From assembly GCF_012272825.1 (NCBI RefSeq), contig NZ_JAAWWS010000131.1, positions 1 through 64,000 on the forward strand: DNA of 64,000 bases, in the 5' to 3' direction. Position numbers and translations under genes: made by a program. This document shows, one piece after another, positions 52,123-61,809 of the stretch. Within the stretch, counting starts at the first letter, position 1, and every line of letters begins with the position of its first letter. The stretch comes from Wenzhouxiangella sp. XN79A (lineage in GTDB: Bacteria; Pseudomonadota; Gammaproteobacteria; Xanthomonadales; Wenzhouxiangellaceae). The notes beneath the pieces were generated by a model that saw only the letters and a program-made list of their open reading frames with translations, ran no database searches and was not told the DNA's origin.

Positions 52123-52662
52123 TCAGGCGGCCTGCAGGTGGTCGTCACCCGGCTGCCAGTTGCACGGGCACAGCTCGTCGGACTGCAGCGCGTCGAGGAC
52201 GCGAAGCGTTTCCTTCGGGTTGCGGCCGACGTTCATGTCGGTCACCGACACGTGGCGGATGATGCCCTGCGGATCGACCAGGAAGGTCGCACGGTTGGCC
52301 ACGCCTTCTTCTTCGTGCAGGATGCCCAGCGCGCCGGACAGCTCGCGCTTGACGTCGGCCAGCATCGGGATCCGAAGATCCTTCAGGTCGTCGTGGTTCT
52401 GGCGCCATGCCAGGTGGACGAACTCGGTGTCGGTGCTGGCGGCCAGGACCTGGCAATCACGATCGGCGAATTCATCGGACAGGTCGCTGAAGGCCTTGAT
52501 TTCGGTCGGGCAGACGAAGGTGAAGTCCTTCGGGTAGAAGAACACCAGCAGCCACTTGTCGCTGTAGGTGTTGCTGTCGATGTCGGTGAAGGCCGACTGG
52601 ATGTCGGTGCCGACGGTGGCCTTCAGATTGAAGTTCGGGAACTTGTCGCCAATGGTAAGCAT
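52123..52662 (-). CDS. ahpC: Peroxiredoxin AhpC
   Basis: A 179-residue typical 2-Cys peroxiredoxin that reduces hydrogen and alkyl peroxides. The peroxidatic cysteine is C51 in FYPKDFTFVCPTE; the resolving cysteine is C165 in DELCPCNW. The size and MLTIGDKFPNFNLKA start fit the mycobacterial/AhpE-like AhpC group that works with AhpD rather than AhpF. AAGGAG precedes the ATG. Upstream are a good promoter and a candidate OxyR site; oxyR is 2 kb away. Confidence 0.95.
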   Translation of the reverse strand: MLTIGDKFPNFNLKATVGTDIQSAFTDIDSNTYSDKWLLVFFYPKDFTFVCPTEIKAFSDLSDEFADRDCQVLAASTDTEFVHLAWRQNHDDLKDLRIPMLADVKRELSGALGILHEEEGVANRATFLVDPQGIIRHVSVTDMNVGRNPKETLRVLDALQSDELCPCNWQPGDDHLQAA

Positions 52663-52744
52663 ATCGATGACTCCTTGAGTTCAGGGGCAATGGTTCGAGT
52701 TTCATGAAAAAACTCCGGTGCTGTCCCGCGACCGGATGCCCACT

Positions 52745-52772
52745 AAGATACGCCCGATTCCCGATATTTCAA
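52745..52772 (-). promoter_or_regulatory. Predicted sigma70 promoter of ahpC
   Basis: On the minus strand -35 TTGAAA (52767-52772) and -10 TATCTT (52745-52750) are separated by 16 bp. Transcription would begin about 75 nt before the ahpC start codon. Confidence 0.6.
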
Positions 52773-52809
52773 ATTGATTGTTTAGATATACCCGATTCGG
52801 TTTGCCTAT
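52773..52809 (-). promoter_or_regulatory. Candidate OxyR binding site before ahpC
   Basis: Plus strand ATTG-N7-AGAT-N7-ATTC-N7-CTAT has the OxyR spacing ATAG-N7-CTAT-N7-ATAG-N7-CTAT; on the minus strand it matches 11 of 16 defined bases. It ends directly at the -35 hexamer, the usual place for OxyR activation. The match is partial. Confidence 0.45.
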
Positions 52810-52881
52810 TCTTCTCACGAACCCCTGCACCGCAGGCGCTGGCGCCCGGGCCGGCGGCCTGCGCCGGCCCGGGCCTTGCGA

Positions 52882-53820
52882 TCAGTTGCCCCGGTGACCG
52901 CTGCTGCGGGTCGTGTCCAGCGTCCGGGTCAGGCCGGCCACGACACCGCCGATGTCCGACAGTTCGGCCGGCAGGATCAGCGTATTCGACGCCTGGGCCA
53001 GCTTGCCGAACTCCTTGACGTACTGCTCGGCGATGCGCAGCGACACCGCGTCGGCGCCGCCGGGCTGGTTGATCGCGCTGGCAATCCGCTCGATGCCCGC
53101 CGCGGTGGCCTGGGCGATCAGCAGGATTTCTTCCGAACGCCCCTTGGCCTCGTTGATCTGTTTCTGCATATCGCCCTCGGAGACGTTGATCATCTCCTGC
53201 TTCAGGCCCTCCGAGACGTTGATCTTGGCCTCGCGCGCGCCCTCCGACTCGGCGACCACGGCCCGGCGCTCGCGCTCGGCGCGCATCTGCTTTTCCAGCG
53301 CGTCGCGGATGGTTTCCGGCAGCACGATGTCGGCGACTTCGTAGCGCAGCACCTTGATGCCCCAGGGCTCGGAGGCCTCGGCCAGCACTTCGACGACCTT
53401 TTCGTTGATCGCCGAGCGCTCCTCGAACGACTTGTCGAGATCGATCTTGCCGATCACCGAGCGCAGGGTGGTCTGGGCCAGCTGGATGGCGGCAAACCGG
53501 TAGTCCTCGATGCCGTAGGAGGCCAGCCGCGGATCGATGACCTGCATGTAGATCACGCCGTCGACGTGAATCTGGATGTTGTCCTTGGTCACGCAGGCCT
53601 GCTGCGGGACGTCGATCGCCTGCTCCTTCAGCGTGTGCTTGTAGGCGACCTTGTCGATGAACGGGATCAGCAGGTGGAAGCCGGCGTCGAGCACGCTCTG
53701 GAAGCGGCCGAGTCGCTCGACGACGTAGGCCGACCGCTGCGGCACGATCTGCGCGGTCTTGACCAGCGCGACGACGACGATGGCAAGGACGATGAGAGAA
53801 AGCAGAGTGGGAAATTCCAT
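52882..53820 (-). CDS. SPFH/stomatin-like membrane protein (QmcA type)
   Basis: A 312-residue SPFH-domain protein. The N-terminal membrane helix (LLSLIVLAIVVVALVKTAQI) is followed by the stomatin core (IVPQRSAYVVERLGRFQSVL, FHLLIPFIDKVAYKHTLKEQ) and a helical tail with Ala/Glu repeats (AEGAREAKINVSEG-like). Such proteins form membrane microdomains and modulate proteases. It follows nfeD by 73 bp, the conserved NfeD-stomatin pairing. GGAG precedes the ATG. Confidence 0.93.
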   Translation of the reverse strand: MEFPTLLSLIVLAIVVVALVKTAQIVPQRSAYVVERLGRFQSVLDAGFHLLIPFIDKVAYKHTLKEQAIDVPQQACVTKDNIQIHVDGVIYMQVIDPRLASYGIEDYRFAAIQLAQTTLRSVIGKIDLDKSFEERSAINEKVVEVLAEASEPWGIKVLRYEVADIVLPETIRDALEKQMRAERERRAVVAESEGAREAKINVSEGLKQEMINVSEGDMQKQINEAKGRSEEILLIAQATAAGIERIASAINQPGGADAVSLRIAEQYVKEFGKLAQASNTLILPAELSDIGGVVAGLTRTLDTTRSSGHRGN

Positions 53821-53893
53821 GCTCGGACTCCGGAACGATTCAGATGGACGGTGACTACGAGAAACGGGGCAGCCGGCGGGCTGCCCCGGCGAA

Positions 53894-54373
53894 TCAGGGC
53901 TCGCCGGCCACGGGCCGCTCGGGCCGGGTGCCGGACACCTTCAGCGTGATGCCGCGATGGCCGATGACCCAGGCGGTGTCGCCGGGCGCGAGTTCGCTGG
54001 TCTCGTCGTCGAGCTCGGCGGTCCACTCCACGCCGCTCAAGCGGACCCGGCCCAGGCCGTCGACGAACGCGGCGGTCACGGTCACCCGCTCGCCGCGCGC
54101 CTCGATCAGGTTCCTGTCGCCGTCCCAGCGATCGGACACGCTGCCGCGGAACCAGACCTTGACCTTCTCGCGGGCGAGAAGCAGCGCGGCCAGCGACAGG
54201 ATGGCGAACAGCACGATCTGCTCCGGCGCCGAGGAGAGCAGGCCGACCAGGGTCGCCAGCCCGACCAGGATCGCGCCGACGCCGAAGAACACGGCGATGA
54301 TGCCGGTCGCGAAGAATTCCGACAGCACCAGAAGTGCGCCGAGGATCAACCAGAACCAGGCAGATTCGATCAC
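53894..54373 (-). CDS. NfeD family protein
   Basis: A 159-residue short NfeD protein with two to three membrane helices (~3-20 WFWLILGALLVLSEFFATGI, ~25-45, ~50-65) and a C-terminal soluble OB-fold domain (~85-150; RGERVTVTAAFVDGLGRVRL). It is the usual partner of stomatin-like proteins and is thought to help organise membrane quality control. GTG 54373 is chosen because GGGAG lies 6 nt before it; an upstream TTG in frame (54394) lacks one. Confidence 0.88.
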   Translation of the reverse strand: MIESAWFWLILGALLVLSEFFATGIIAVFFGVGAILVGLATLVGLLSSAPEQIVLFAILSLAALLLAREKVKVWFRGSVSDRWDGDRNLIEARGERVTVTAAFVDGLGRVRLSGVEWTAELDDETSELAPGDTAWVIGHRGITLKVSGTRPERPVAGEP

Positions 54374-54581
54374 GTCGGACTCCCGTCCACCCAAAACGAA
54401 GCCAGTCCCGCATTATAGGTCGATCGGCCGGCCCGGGCCGAACGATCACTCCCCGGCGGCGCGAAGCGACCGGCGACCGTCCTCGCCGCACGGCCCGCGT
54501 GTTCGATAGATGGAAGCGATGGAACGCGAAGAACCGATCGAACATGCATAATGGCCGGACGCCGAACCCGGACCACGAAGC

Positions 54582-55484
54582 ATGAACCTGCGCGCCCTGC
54601 AATACCTGGTCACCCTGGCCGACGTCCGGCATTTCAGCAAGGCCGCCGAGCGCTGCCACGTCAGCCAGCCGACGTTGAGCACCCAGATCCGGAAACTGGA
54701 AGAAGAGCTCGACGTCCTGCTCGTCGAACGCTCGCCGCGACATGTGATGCTGACCGAGGTCGGCGAGGACGTCGTCCAGCGAGCCCGCGCCCTGCTCGGC
54801 GAGGTCGACGCGATCAAGTCCATCGCCCGCCGCAGCCGTGATCCGCATGCCGGCACGCTGCGGGTCGGCATCTTCCCGACCCTGGCGCCGTATTTCCTGC
54901 CGCATGTCGTTCCGGCGATCCGCAAGGCCTATCCGCGGCTGACCCTGCGCCTGTTCGAGGAAAAGACCGAGGACGTGCTCGACCTGCTGGCCCGCGGCAA
55001 ACTCGATGCCGGACTGCTGGCGCTGCCGATCGACAACGACTCGCTGGTCACCCGGGTGCTGTTCGAGGAACCGTTCGTACTGGCCGTGCCGGAAGGGCAC
55101 CCGCTGTGCAACGAGGCGACGGTCAGCATGGCCGACCTGGTCGACCAGGAGCTGCTGCTGCTCGAGGACGGGCACTGCCTGCGCGACCAGGCGCTGGAAG
55201 TCTGCGCCCTGGCCGGTGCGCACGAACAGCTGGACTTCCACGCCACCAGCATGGAAACCCTGCGCCAGATGGTCGCTGCCGGCACCGGCATCACCCTGAT
55301 GCCCGTGCTCGCCGTCAAACCCCCGGTGGCCCACACCGAAAATCTCGTCATCCGCCGCTTCGAAGCACCCGGGCCCAAGCGCACCATCGCGCTGGTCTGG
55401 CGCAAGTCCTCGGCGTTGTCGGGCTTCCTGGAAGAACTGGCCGAGGTGCTGGCGGGGATCGATCCGGAGTTGTTGAAGCCCTGA
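54582..55484 (+). CDS. oxyR: Hydrogen peroxide-responsive regulator OxyR
   Basis: A 300-residue LysR-type regulator. The N-terminal winged HTH is LQYLVTLADVRHFSKAAERC with HVSQPTLSTQIRKLEEEL. The effector domain has the two redox cysteines of OxyR exactly at positions 199 and 208 (DGHCLRDQALEVC), which form a disulphide with peroxide and switch on antioxidant genes. The start gives this E. coli-like numbering. It is divergent from nfeD/stomatin and close to ahpC-ahpD, its likely targets. Confidence 0.96.
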   Translation: MNLRALQYLVTLADVRHFSKAAERCHVSQPTLSTQIRKLEEELDVLLVERSPRHVMLTEVGEDVVQRARALLGEVDAIKSIARRSRDPHAGTLRVGIFPTLAPYFLPHVVPAIRKAYPRLTLRLFEEKTEDVLDLLARGKLDAGLLALPIDNDSLVTRVLFEEPFVLAVPEGHPLCNEATVSMADLVDQELLLLEDGHCLRDQALEVCALAGAHEQLDFHATSMETLRQMVAAGTGITLMPVLAVKPPVAHTENLVIRRFEAPGPKRTIALVWRKSSALSGFLEELAEVLAGIDPELLKP

Positions 55485-56121
55485 AGCCAGGTGCCGGATT
55501 CGAGAATCGGCTCGACGGCGTTCTGCCGCAGATGGACGCGGATAGGACCGGACCGGACCGAATCGACCGCCGCTCGACTCTTCACGTTCTTCCAGGGAAC
55601 CTCAGAGCAAGTCTGCGCGGAGCGCGTTTCAGTGGGAAAGGCCGCAGATCGTGCGTGCCGTGGCGAGTGACAGCAGCCGTCGCGCCAGTCGAGTCACATC
55701 GCGTGCGAAGCTGCGGCTTCCTCCGGCGAAACCCGGTCGGAACGGGCCGTTGCGGGCCACCCGGCGCCGCTTGTCATGACCACCGGAGGCGCTGATTCGG
55801 AACCACCGAACCACGTCCCTCGAAGCCACACCGGGTGATCCCGCAACGACGCCGTCGCGCCCGCGCAGACCTGTTCACAGGCTCCCTGGTCGTTCCCTTG
55901 GCGCTCTTGCGTCCTTCTTCGCGCCATTGCCACTTCCCGCTCCGGAACGCGGCCCGATTACTGGAACAACGCCAGGAAAAAACGCCTGCACAGGGGCCGA
56001 CGTTCATGGGTTGAATCTCGAGCTGCGGTGCCGCTCGACGGCCTCGAAGAACACCCGGCCCGCCTTTCATCTGCGTTCATCTGCGGTAGAACCCGAGGCC
56101 GTTGTGCGCCGGAGCCGACAC
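55485..56121. other. Intergenic region between oxyR and prpC
   Basis: 637 bp with no credible gene. Short repeats are visible: CTGCCGCAGATGGACGCGGAT (from ~55520) and, inverted, CATCTGCGTTCATCTGCGG (from ~56078), plus a GCGCTCTTGCGTCCTTCTTC patch near 55899 resembling the GCGAAGA-type repeats. No strong terminator for oxyR or prpC was found. Confidence 0.5.
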
Positions 56122-57246
56122 TCAGCCCCGCTGATCCAGCGGCACGACGTCGCGGTCTTCGGGGCCCGTGTAGTCGGCGCCCGGGCGGATGATGCGGTTG
56201 TTGGCGCGCTGTTCCATCACGTGGGCGGCCCAGCCGGTGACGCGGGACATGACGAAGATCGGCGTGAACAGGCCGGTCGGGATGCCCATGAAATGGTAGG
56301 CCGAGGCGTGGTAGAAGTCGGCGTTGGCGAACAGCTTCTTCTCGTCCATCATGATCCGCTCGACTTCTTCGGACACCGGGAACAGCACCGTGTCGCCGAC
56401 CTGCTCGGCCAGCTTGCGCGACCACTCGCGGATGATCGCATTGCGTGGGTCCTTCTCGCGGTAGACGGCATGGCCGAAGCCCATGATCTTTTCCTTCGCC
56501 GCCAGCATCCGGTGGACGTCCTCGCGGGCCTGCTCGACCGAGTCGTACCTCTCGAGCATGGCCATGGCCATTTCGTTGGCGCCGCCGTGCAGCGGGCCTC
56601 GCAGCGAGCCGATCGCGCCGGTGATGCACGAATGCATGTCCGACAGCGTCGAGGCGCAGACCCGCGCGGTGAAGGTCGAGGCGTTGAACTCGTGCTCGGC
56701 GTACAGGATCAAGGAGACATCCAGGACCCGGGCGTGCAGCTCCGGCGGCGACTCGCCGCGCAGCAGCTTCAGGAAGTGCGCGCCGATGCCGTCCTCGTCG
56801 GACTCGGTGTCGATGCGCACGCCGTCGTGGCTGTAGCGGTACCAGTAGGTGATCATCGACGGGAAGCTGGCCAGCAGGCGATCGGCGACGTGCTGCTGGT
56901 TCTCGAAGCCGTCTTCCGGCTCGATGTTGCCGAGAAACGAGCAGGCGGTGCGCAGCACGTCCATCGGGTGGGCCGAGGCCGGAATGCGCTCGAGCACTTC
57001 CTTGAGCGACTCCGGCAGGCCGCGCAGCGACTTCAGCCTGGCGCTGTAGGCGTCGAGCTCGGCGCGGGTCGGCAGCTCGCCCTTGAGGATCAGGTAGGCG
57101 ACTTCGTTGAAGGTCGCGTTCTCGGCCAGGTCGTCGACGGCGTAACCGCGGTAGCGGAGGCTGTTGCCCGTCGCACCCACGGTGCAGATGGCCGTCTCGC
57201 CGGCCGATTGGCCGCGCAGGCCGGCTCCGGTCTTCTTGTCGCTCAT
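56122..57246 (-). CDS. prpC: 2-methylcitrate synthase
   Basis: A 374-residue citrate-synthase-fold enzyme that condenses propionyl-CoA with oxaloacetate. Family residues are in [16 protein letters not shown] (His), [14 protein letters not shown] (His/Arg) and the C-terminal RPGADYTGP. The short length (no N-terminal extension of Gram-negative GltA) and overlap with prpB (ATGA at 57243) favour methylcitrate synthase over citrate synthase. prpR, acnD and prpF are not in the window. Confidence 0.94.
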   Translation of the reverse strand: MSDKKTGAGLRGQSAGETAICTVGATGNSLRYRGYAVDDLAENATFNEVAYLILKGELPTRAELDAYSARLKSLRGLPESLKEVLERIPASAHPMDVLRTACSFLGNIEPEDGFENQQHVADRLLASFPSMITYWYRYSHDGVRIDTESDEDGIGAHFLKLLRGESPPELHARVLDVSLILYAEHEFNASTFTARVCASTLSDMHSCITGAIGSLRGPLHGGANEMAMAMLERYDSVEQAREDVHRMLAAKEKIMGFGHAVYREKDPRNAIIREWSRKLAEQVGDTVLFPVSEEVERIMMDEKKLFANADFYHASAYHFMGIPTGLFTPIFVMSRVTGWAAHVMEQRANNRIIRPGADYTGPEDRDVVPLDQRG

Positions 57247-58127
57247 TTCGATTCCTTGCTGAAGAGTTCGTCGAGTTTCTGTTCGTAGGCGTAGTAGTCG
57301 AGATAGCCGTACAGTTCGTCGCGGGTCTGCATGATGTCGATCACGTCGCGCTGGTGGCCCTGTTCGAGCAGCGCCTTGTAGACGGTCTCGGCGCCCTTGT
57401 TCATTGCCCGGTACGCGCCGCAGCAGTACAGCACGATGTCGACCCCGACCTCGCCGAGCTCCGGCGTGGAAAACAGCGGCGTCTGGCCGAACTCGGTGAT
57501 GTTGGCCAGGATCGGCACGCCGACGGCCTCGCGGAAACGCTTGTAATCGTCGAGGTCACGCATCGCCTCGGGGAAGATCATGTCCGCGCCGGCCTCGACG
57601 CAGGCCACGGCCCGGTCGATGGCGGCGTCCATGCCCTCCACGGCCAGCGCGTCGGTGCGCGCCATGATCACGAAGTCGTCGTTGCTGCGCGAATCGACCG
57701 CCATCCGGATCCGGTCGACCATCTCGGCCTTCGAGACGATTTCCTTGCCCGGACGGTGACCGCAGCGCTTGGCCTGGACCTGGTCTTCGATGTGCACACC
57801 GGCGGCCCCGGCCTTGTCGAGTGAGCGCACCGTGCGGGCGATGTTGAAGGCCCCGCCGAAGCCGGTGTCGCCGTCGACCAGCAGCGGCAGACCGCAGGCA
57901 TCGGTGATGCGCCGGACGTCGACCAGCACGTCGTCGAGGGTACTGATGCCGAGGTCGGGCAGGCCCAGCGAATTGGCGGCCACGCCGCCGCCGGACAGGT
58001 AGATCGCCTGGTGGCCGATCTTCTCGGCCATGCGCGCGGTGAATGCATTGATGGTGCCGACGACCTGCAGCGGCGCGTGGTCCGCGACCCGCTGCCGGAA
58101 TCGGGCGCCGGGATGCTCGTGAGCCAT
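57243..58127 (-). CDS. prpB: 2-methylisocitrate lyase
   Basis: A 294-residue isocitrate-lyase-superfamily enzyme that splits 2-methylisocitrate into pyruvate and succinate. The active-site motif KRCGHRPGK is intact, with [17 protein letters not shown] and [22 protein letters not shown] is typical. GAAGAGA precedes the ATG. It is first in the prpB-prpC operon for propionate disposal. Confidence 0.96.
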   Translation of the reverse strand: MAHEHPGARFRQRVADHAPLQVVGTINAFTARMAEKIGHQAIYLSGGGVAANSLGLPDLGISTLDDVLVDVRRITDACGLPLLVDGDTGFGGAFNIARTVRSLDKAGAAGVHIEDQVQAKRCGHRPGKEIVSKAEMVDRIRMAVDSRSNDDFVIMARTDALAVEGMDAAIDRAVACVEAGADMIFPEAMRDLDDYKRFREAVGVPILANITEFGQTPLFSTPELGEVGVDIVLYCCGAYRAMNKGAETVYKALLEQGHQRDVIDIMQTRDELYGYLDYYAYEQKLDELFSKESK

Positions 58128-58442
58128 GGGCGGTCTCTTCGTCCGGGTCAGCCCGACATTTTACACCCGCCGCCGATTTCGAGGGTCCGACCGGGAACTG
58201 AACCCCCGATCGGCGTACGGCCAGGATTCGTGGAGGATGGACGAAAAGGTGCGCGGAACCACGAAGAACCGCATCGATTGCGGTCGATTCAGCCTATTGA
58301 ATGGGAAACGGGCAGGTCGTCGGTTTGCAGAGCTTCAAGCCGCCCGGTGTCCGTTCGCCGTGCAGGGATCGGCGTTCTTCGCCCTTGTTCCTCTTCGCAC
58401 TCATCATCGAATGACGGCGGCCACCGGGGCCCGATCGAAGCG
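58128..58442. other. prpB upstream region
   Basis: 315 bp with no gene seen. A TAAAAT (minus strand, 58158-58163) could be the prpB -10, without a clear -35. The far end contains CTTCGCACTCATCATC (58391-58406), a degenerate copy of the intergenic end-repeat found at 51260 and 61750. Confidence 0.4.
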
Positions 58443-58931
58443 TCAGCCGCGAGGAATGCGCACGGCGTCGGCGACGATGGCGTACTCGAAGCCGTCTTCG
58501 AGGTCGTCGGGCGGGGTTTCGCCGAGATCTTCGGCGTAGTGGGCGGCCTGTTCGGCACTGATGGCCCGGCGCTCGAAGGTGCCGGCCAGCACGACCTGCT
58601 TGCCGGCCGAGTCGGTCGGCACGAAGAATTCGTAATCGCGGAAGGTCACGCGGGCCGTGGCCTGGCCGTCACGGGCGATGAAGAAGCAGCCCTTCTTCCG
58701 GCAGACCTGGACGACCTCGGTGGCGACCGTGACGTCCTGGCCGTCCATCGCCTCGGCCTCGGCCACGACCTCGGCCAGCGAGCGGGTCGGCCCCTCGGGC
58801 AAGGGGGCGCCGAAGTCTTCCCAGGCCTCGGTCGCGACGACCGGTTCGGACAGGCGGATGGCCTCGTCGGCCGCCAGCGACAGCGGCAGCAGCGCGAAGG
58901 CGGCGAGAATGAATGCAATTCGGGTGCGCAT
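58443..58931 (-). CDS. DUF4920 domain exported protein
   Basis: A 162-residue protein with a signal peptide (MRTRIAFILAAFALLPLSLA). The mature part is a small OB-like domain: VVQVCRKKGCFFIARDGQ, VTFRDYEFFVPTD and GKQVVLAGTFERR match the DUF4920 pattern with the two cysteines. The function is unknown, and the domain is periplasmic. It is divergent from DPP-IV. Confidence 0.87.
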   Translation of the reverse strand: MRTRIAFILAAFALLPLSLAADEAIRLSEPVVATEAWEDFGAPLPEGPTRSLAEVVAEAEAMDGQDVTVATEVVQVCRKKGCFFIARDGQATARVTFRDYEFFVPTDSAGKQVVLAGTFERRAISAEQAAHYAEDLGETPPDDLEDGFEYAIVADAVRIPRG

Positions 58932-59058
58932 GGGATGCGTCCATGGATGTGCGACAGGCCTGTCAGTCTACCCGCTCGAAGTCCCTGCTGCGTGCGGTTT
59001 GCGTTGCCGACGGCAAGACCGGACAATAGCGGGCTGATCCGATCGTGAAGAACGCCCC

Positions 59059-61410
59059 ATGCCCCTGCCCCGCCCGCTCGCACTCGCCGCGCTGCTGACC
59101 GTCTCGATTGCTTCGGCCGAACAGCTGACCCTGGAACGCGTTTTCGACGCACCGGCGCTGTCCGGGCCGACGCTGCGTGCGGTGCAACTGGCGCCGGACG
59201 GGTCGATGGTGACCTTCCTGCGCGGCCGCGACGACGATGCCGACCGGCTCGACCTGTGGCGCTTCGATCCGGCCACCGGCTCGATGCAGCGGCTGATCGA
59301 CGCCGATGCGATCCTGCCCGAGCCGGCCGAACTGTCCGCCGAAGAACAGGCCCGCCGGGAGCGGGCGCGCATTTCGGGCCTGTCGGGTATCGTCGAATAC
59401 CGGTTCGCCGAAGACGGACGATCGATCCTGTTCCCGCTCGGCGGCGATATCTTCGTCGCCGACCTCGATGCCGAGCCGATCGATGCCGTGGCCGCCCCGG
59501 ACGCGGACGAACCGGCGCCGGCGGCATCGGCTGAGCCCTCGACGACCGAGGCGCTGCCGTCGGCCGGGCCGCAGCGGCGAACCATCCGGGTCCGGCAGAT
59601 CACCGCCGGCGAGCCGTTCGACCTCGATCCCCGGCTGTCGCCGGACGGCGACCGGGTCGCCTTCATCCGCGACCAGGACCTGTGGCTGGCCGACATCGCC
59701 ACCGGCGAGCTGCGCGCCCTGACAACCGACGGCGAAGGCCCGATCTCCAATGGCCTGGCCGAATTCATCGCCCAGGAGGAAATGGGCCGGGACCGCGGCT
59801 TCTGGTGGTCGCCGGACGGTCGCCACATCGCGTTCCTGCAGGTCGATGCCTCGACCATCGAGCCCAGCCGGCGCTACGAAGTCTCCGGCGAGACCATCAC
59901 GATGATCGAGCAGCGTTATCCCTATGCCGGCACACCGAACACCCGGATGAAACTCGGCGTGGTCGCCGTCGATGGCGGCGAGATCCGCTGGCTGGATCTC
60001 GGCGAGAACGAGGACATCTACATCCCGCGGGTGGACTGGCATCCCGACGGCTCGACGCTCGCCGTCCAGCGCCAGTCGCGCGACCAGAAATCGATGGACC
60101 TGCTGCTGATGCCGATCGACGGCGCCGCCCCGCGCCGCATCCTGACCGAGACCGCCGAGACCTGGATCAACCTGCACGACGACCTGCGTTTCCTCGACGG
60201 CGGTGAAAGCTTCCTGTGGTCGTCGGAGCGTTCCGGCCAGCGCCACCTGTACCTGGTCGACACCGCCACCGGCGATGCGCGGGCGCTGACGGCGGGCAAC
60301 TGGCCGGTGACCGAGGTGGTCGCCGTGAACGGGGACCTGGGCCTGGTCTACTTCTCCGCAGGCCTCGAATCGCCGACCGAACAGCACCTGTTCCGCCAGT
60401 CGCTGGCCACGCGCACGCCCGAGGCCGTGCAGCGCATCTCGCGCCGCAGCGGCTGGCACCAGGTCACCTTCGATGCAGGCGGGCGGATCTACCTGGACCT
60501 GTACTCCAACGTCGACCAGCCGCCGCAGCTGTCGCTGCACTCGGCCGACGGCGAACGACTGGCCTGGCTGATCGAGAACCGGATCGACGACGACCATCCC
60601 TACGCGCCCTACGCCGACGACCATCGTCCGACCGAGTTCGGCGTGATTGCCGCCGAGGACGGTCAACCGATGCATTACCGCGTCGTCCGACCCTCGGGCT
60701 TCGACGAGACGAGGCAGTATCCGGTCATCCAGTACGTCTACGGCGGCCCGACCAGCCGGCTGGTCCAGAATCGCTGGGGCCGGCGCCACCTGGTCGAGCA
60801 GTACTGGGCGCGCAAGGGGTACGTGGTGTTCTCGATCGACAACCGCGGCATCGCCGGCCAGGGCGTGGCCTTCCAGGCCCCCGCCTACCGGAACCTCGGC
60901 GTGGTCGAAGTCGTCGACCAGAAGCTCGGCACCGAGTGGCTGAAGGCGCAGCCGTGGGCCGACCCGGACCGCATCGGCGTGTTCGGCTGGAGCTACGGCG
61001 GCTACATGACCCTGATGATGCAGATGCAGCACCCCGGCAGCTACGCCGCCGGCGCCGCCGTCGCGCCCGTCACCGACTGGGCGCTGTACGACACCCACTA
61101 CACCGAGCGCTACCTCGGTATGCCGCGCAACGACGACGGCTCGCCGACCGAGGCCTACAGGCGCGGCAACGTGCTGACCTACGCCGACGACCTGGCCGAC
61201 CCGCTGCTGCTGATCCACGGCATGGCCGACGACAACGTGCTGTTCACCCACTCGACGATGCTGATGCAGCAGCTCCAGGATGCAGCCATCGACTTCGACC
61301 TGATGACCTACCCGGGCGAAAAGCACGGCATCACCGGCGAAGGCCAGCGCCTGCACGTCTACCGCCAGATCGACCGTTTCTTCGACCGGCACCTGCGGCC
61401 CGGGGAGTAG
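59059..61410 (+). CDS. Dipeptidyl peptidase IV (S9 family)
   Basis: A 783-residue exported serine peptidase that removes X-Pro or X-Ala dipeptides. The signal peptide is ~1-20. The beta-propeller is ~25-500 and carries the substrate-binding Glu240-Glu241 pair in FIAQEEMGRDRGFWW. The alpha/beta-hydrolase domain has Ser645 in GWSYGGY, Asp724 in HGMADDNV and His756 in GEKHGI, a complete catalytic triad. It fits the protein-degrading life style of the Xanthomonadales type. An Asp/Pro-rich acidic insert (PDADEPAPAASAEPSTTEA) sits near residue 155. Confidence 0.96.
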   Translation: MPLPRPLALAALLTVSIASAEQLTLERVFDAPALSGPTLRAVQLAPDGSMVTFLRGRDDDADRLDLWRFDPATGSMQRLIDADAILPEPAELSAEEQARRERARISGLSGIVEYRFAEDGRSILFPLGGDIFVADLDAEPIDAVAAPDADEPAPAASAEPSTTEALPSAGPQRRTIRVRQITAGEPFDLDPRLSPDGDRVAFIRDQDLWLADIATGELRALTTDGEGPISNGLAEFIAQEEMGRDRGFWWSPDGRHIAFLQVDASTIEPSRRYEVSGETITMIEQRYPYAGTPNTRMKLGVVAVDGGEIRWLDLGENEDIYIPRVDWHPDGSTLAVQRQSRDQKSMDLLLMPIDGAAPRRILTETAETWINLHDDLRFLDGGESFLWSSERSGQRHLYLVDTATGDARALTAGNWPVTEVVAVNGDLGLVYFSAGLESPTEQHLFRQSLATRTPEAVQRISRRSGWHQVTFDAGGRIYLDLYSNVDQPPQLSLHSADGERLAWLIENRIDDDHPYAPYADDHRPTEFGVIAAEDGQPMHYRVVRPSGFDETRQYPVIQYVYGGPTSRLVQNRWGRRHLVEQYWARKGYVVFSIDNRGIAGQGVAFQAPAYRNLGVVEVVDQKLGTEWLKAQPWADPDRIGVFGWSYGGYMTLMMQMQHPGSYAAGAAVAPVTDWALYDTHYTERYLGMPRNDDGSPTEAYRRGNVLTYADDLADPLLLIHGMADDNVLFTHSTMLMQQLQDAAIDFDLMTYPGEKHGITGEGQRLHVYRQIDRFFDRHLRPGE

Positions 61411-61809
61411 GCTTCGATCGGGTGCCGGTGGCTTGGGCCTCTGGATGATCGGCGCGAAGCTCGCGAAGGATCGAAGCAAGGGCGCAGGGAAGAGCGGTTT
61501 TTCAGTGTGTCATCCCGGCCTGGAGCCGGGACCCGGTGACTTCGATTCTCGGCCGTGATGCCGGCTTCGTTCCCGAGGAGGATGGGCGCGAAGACGCGAA
61601 GAGACAGGCGAGAATCCTTCAAGAGACGTCGGGTTGATCCGTAGCCCGGGTCAGGCCGCAGCCGGGAGGTGCTTGTTGGCCCGCGGAGAGAGCCCCGGAT
61701 GCGCTGCGCTTACCAGGGCCACGGAGGCTGTTTTCGGGCAACGTTCTTCCGCTTTTCTCTTCGCGCCGATCATCTGAAGGCCGTGGCCACCGACCCACCA
61801 TCGAACTCC
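61411..61809. other. Intergenic region with repeat elements between DPP-IV and dnaB
   Basis: 399 bp without a gene. It holds a REP-type hairpin CATCCCGGCCTGGAGCCGGG (from 61511), a pair of inverted GCGAAGA-type end repeats (61581-61609 and 61751-61774), and GTAGCCCGGG-type arms between them. Confidence 0.65.
61581..61774. repeat. Second, short copy of the GCGAAGA-ended element
   Basis: The left end GATGGGCGCGAAGACGCGAA matches the 50718 end with few changes. The right end GCTTTTCTCTTCGCG then GATCATC is its inverse but lacks one internal unit. It is 194 bp and encloses two arms of the GTAGCCCGGG palindrome. Confidence 0.6.

Noticed and set aside
56122-57246. Naming this gene gltA (citrate synthase)
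   Set aside because: Its short length and overlap with prpB favour 2-methylcitrate synthase, although side activity is possible.
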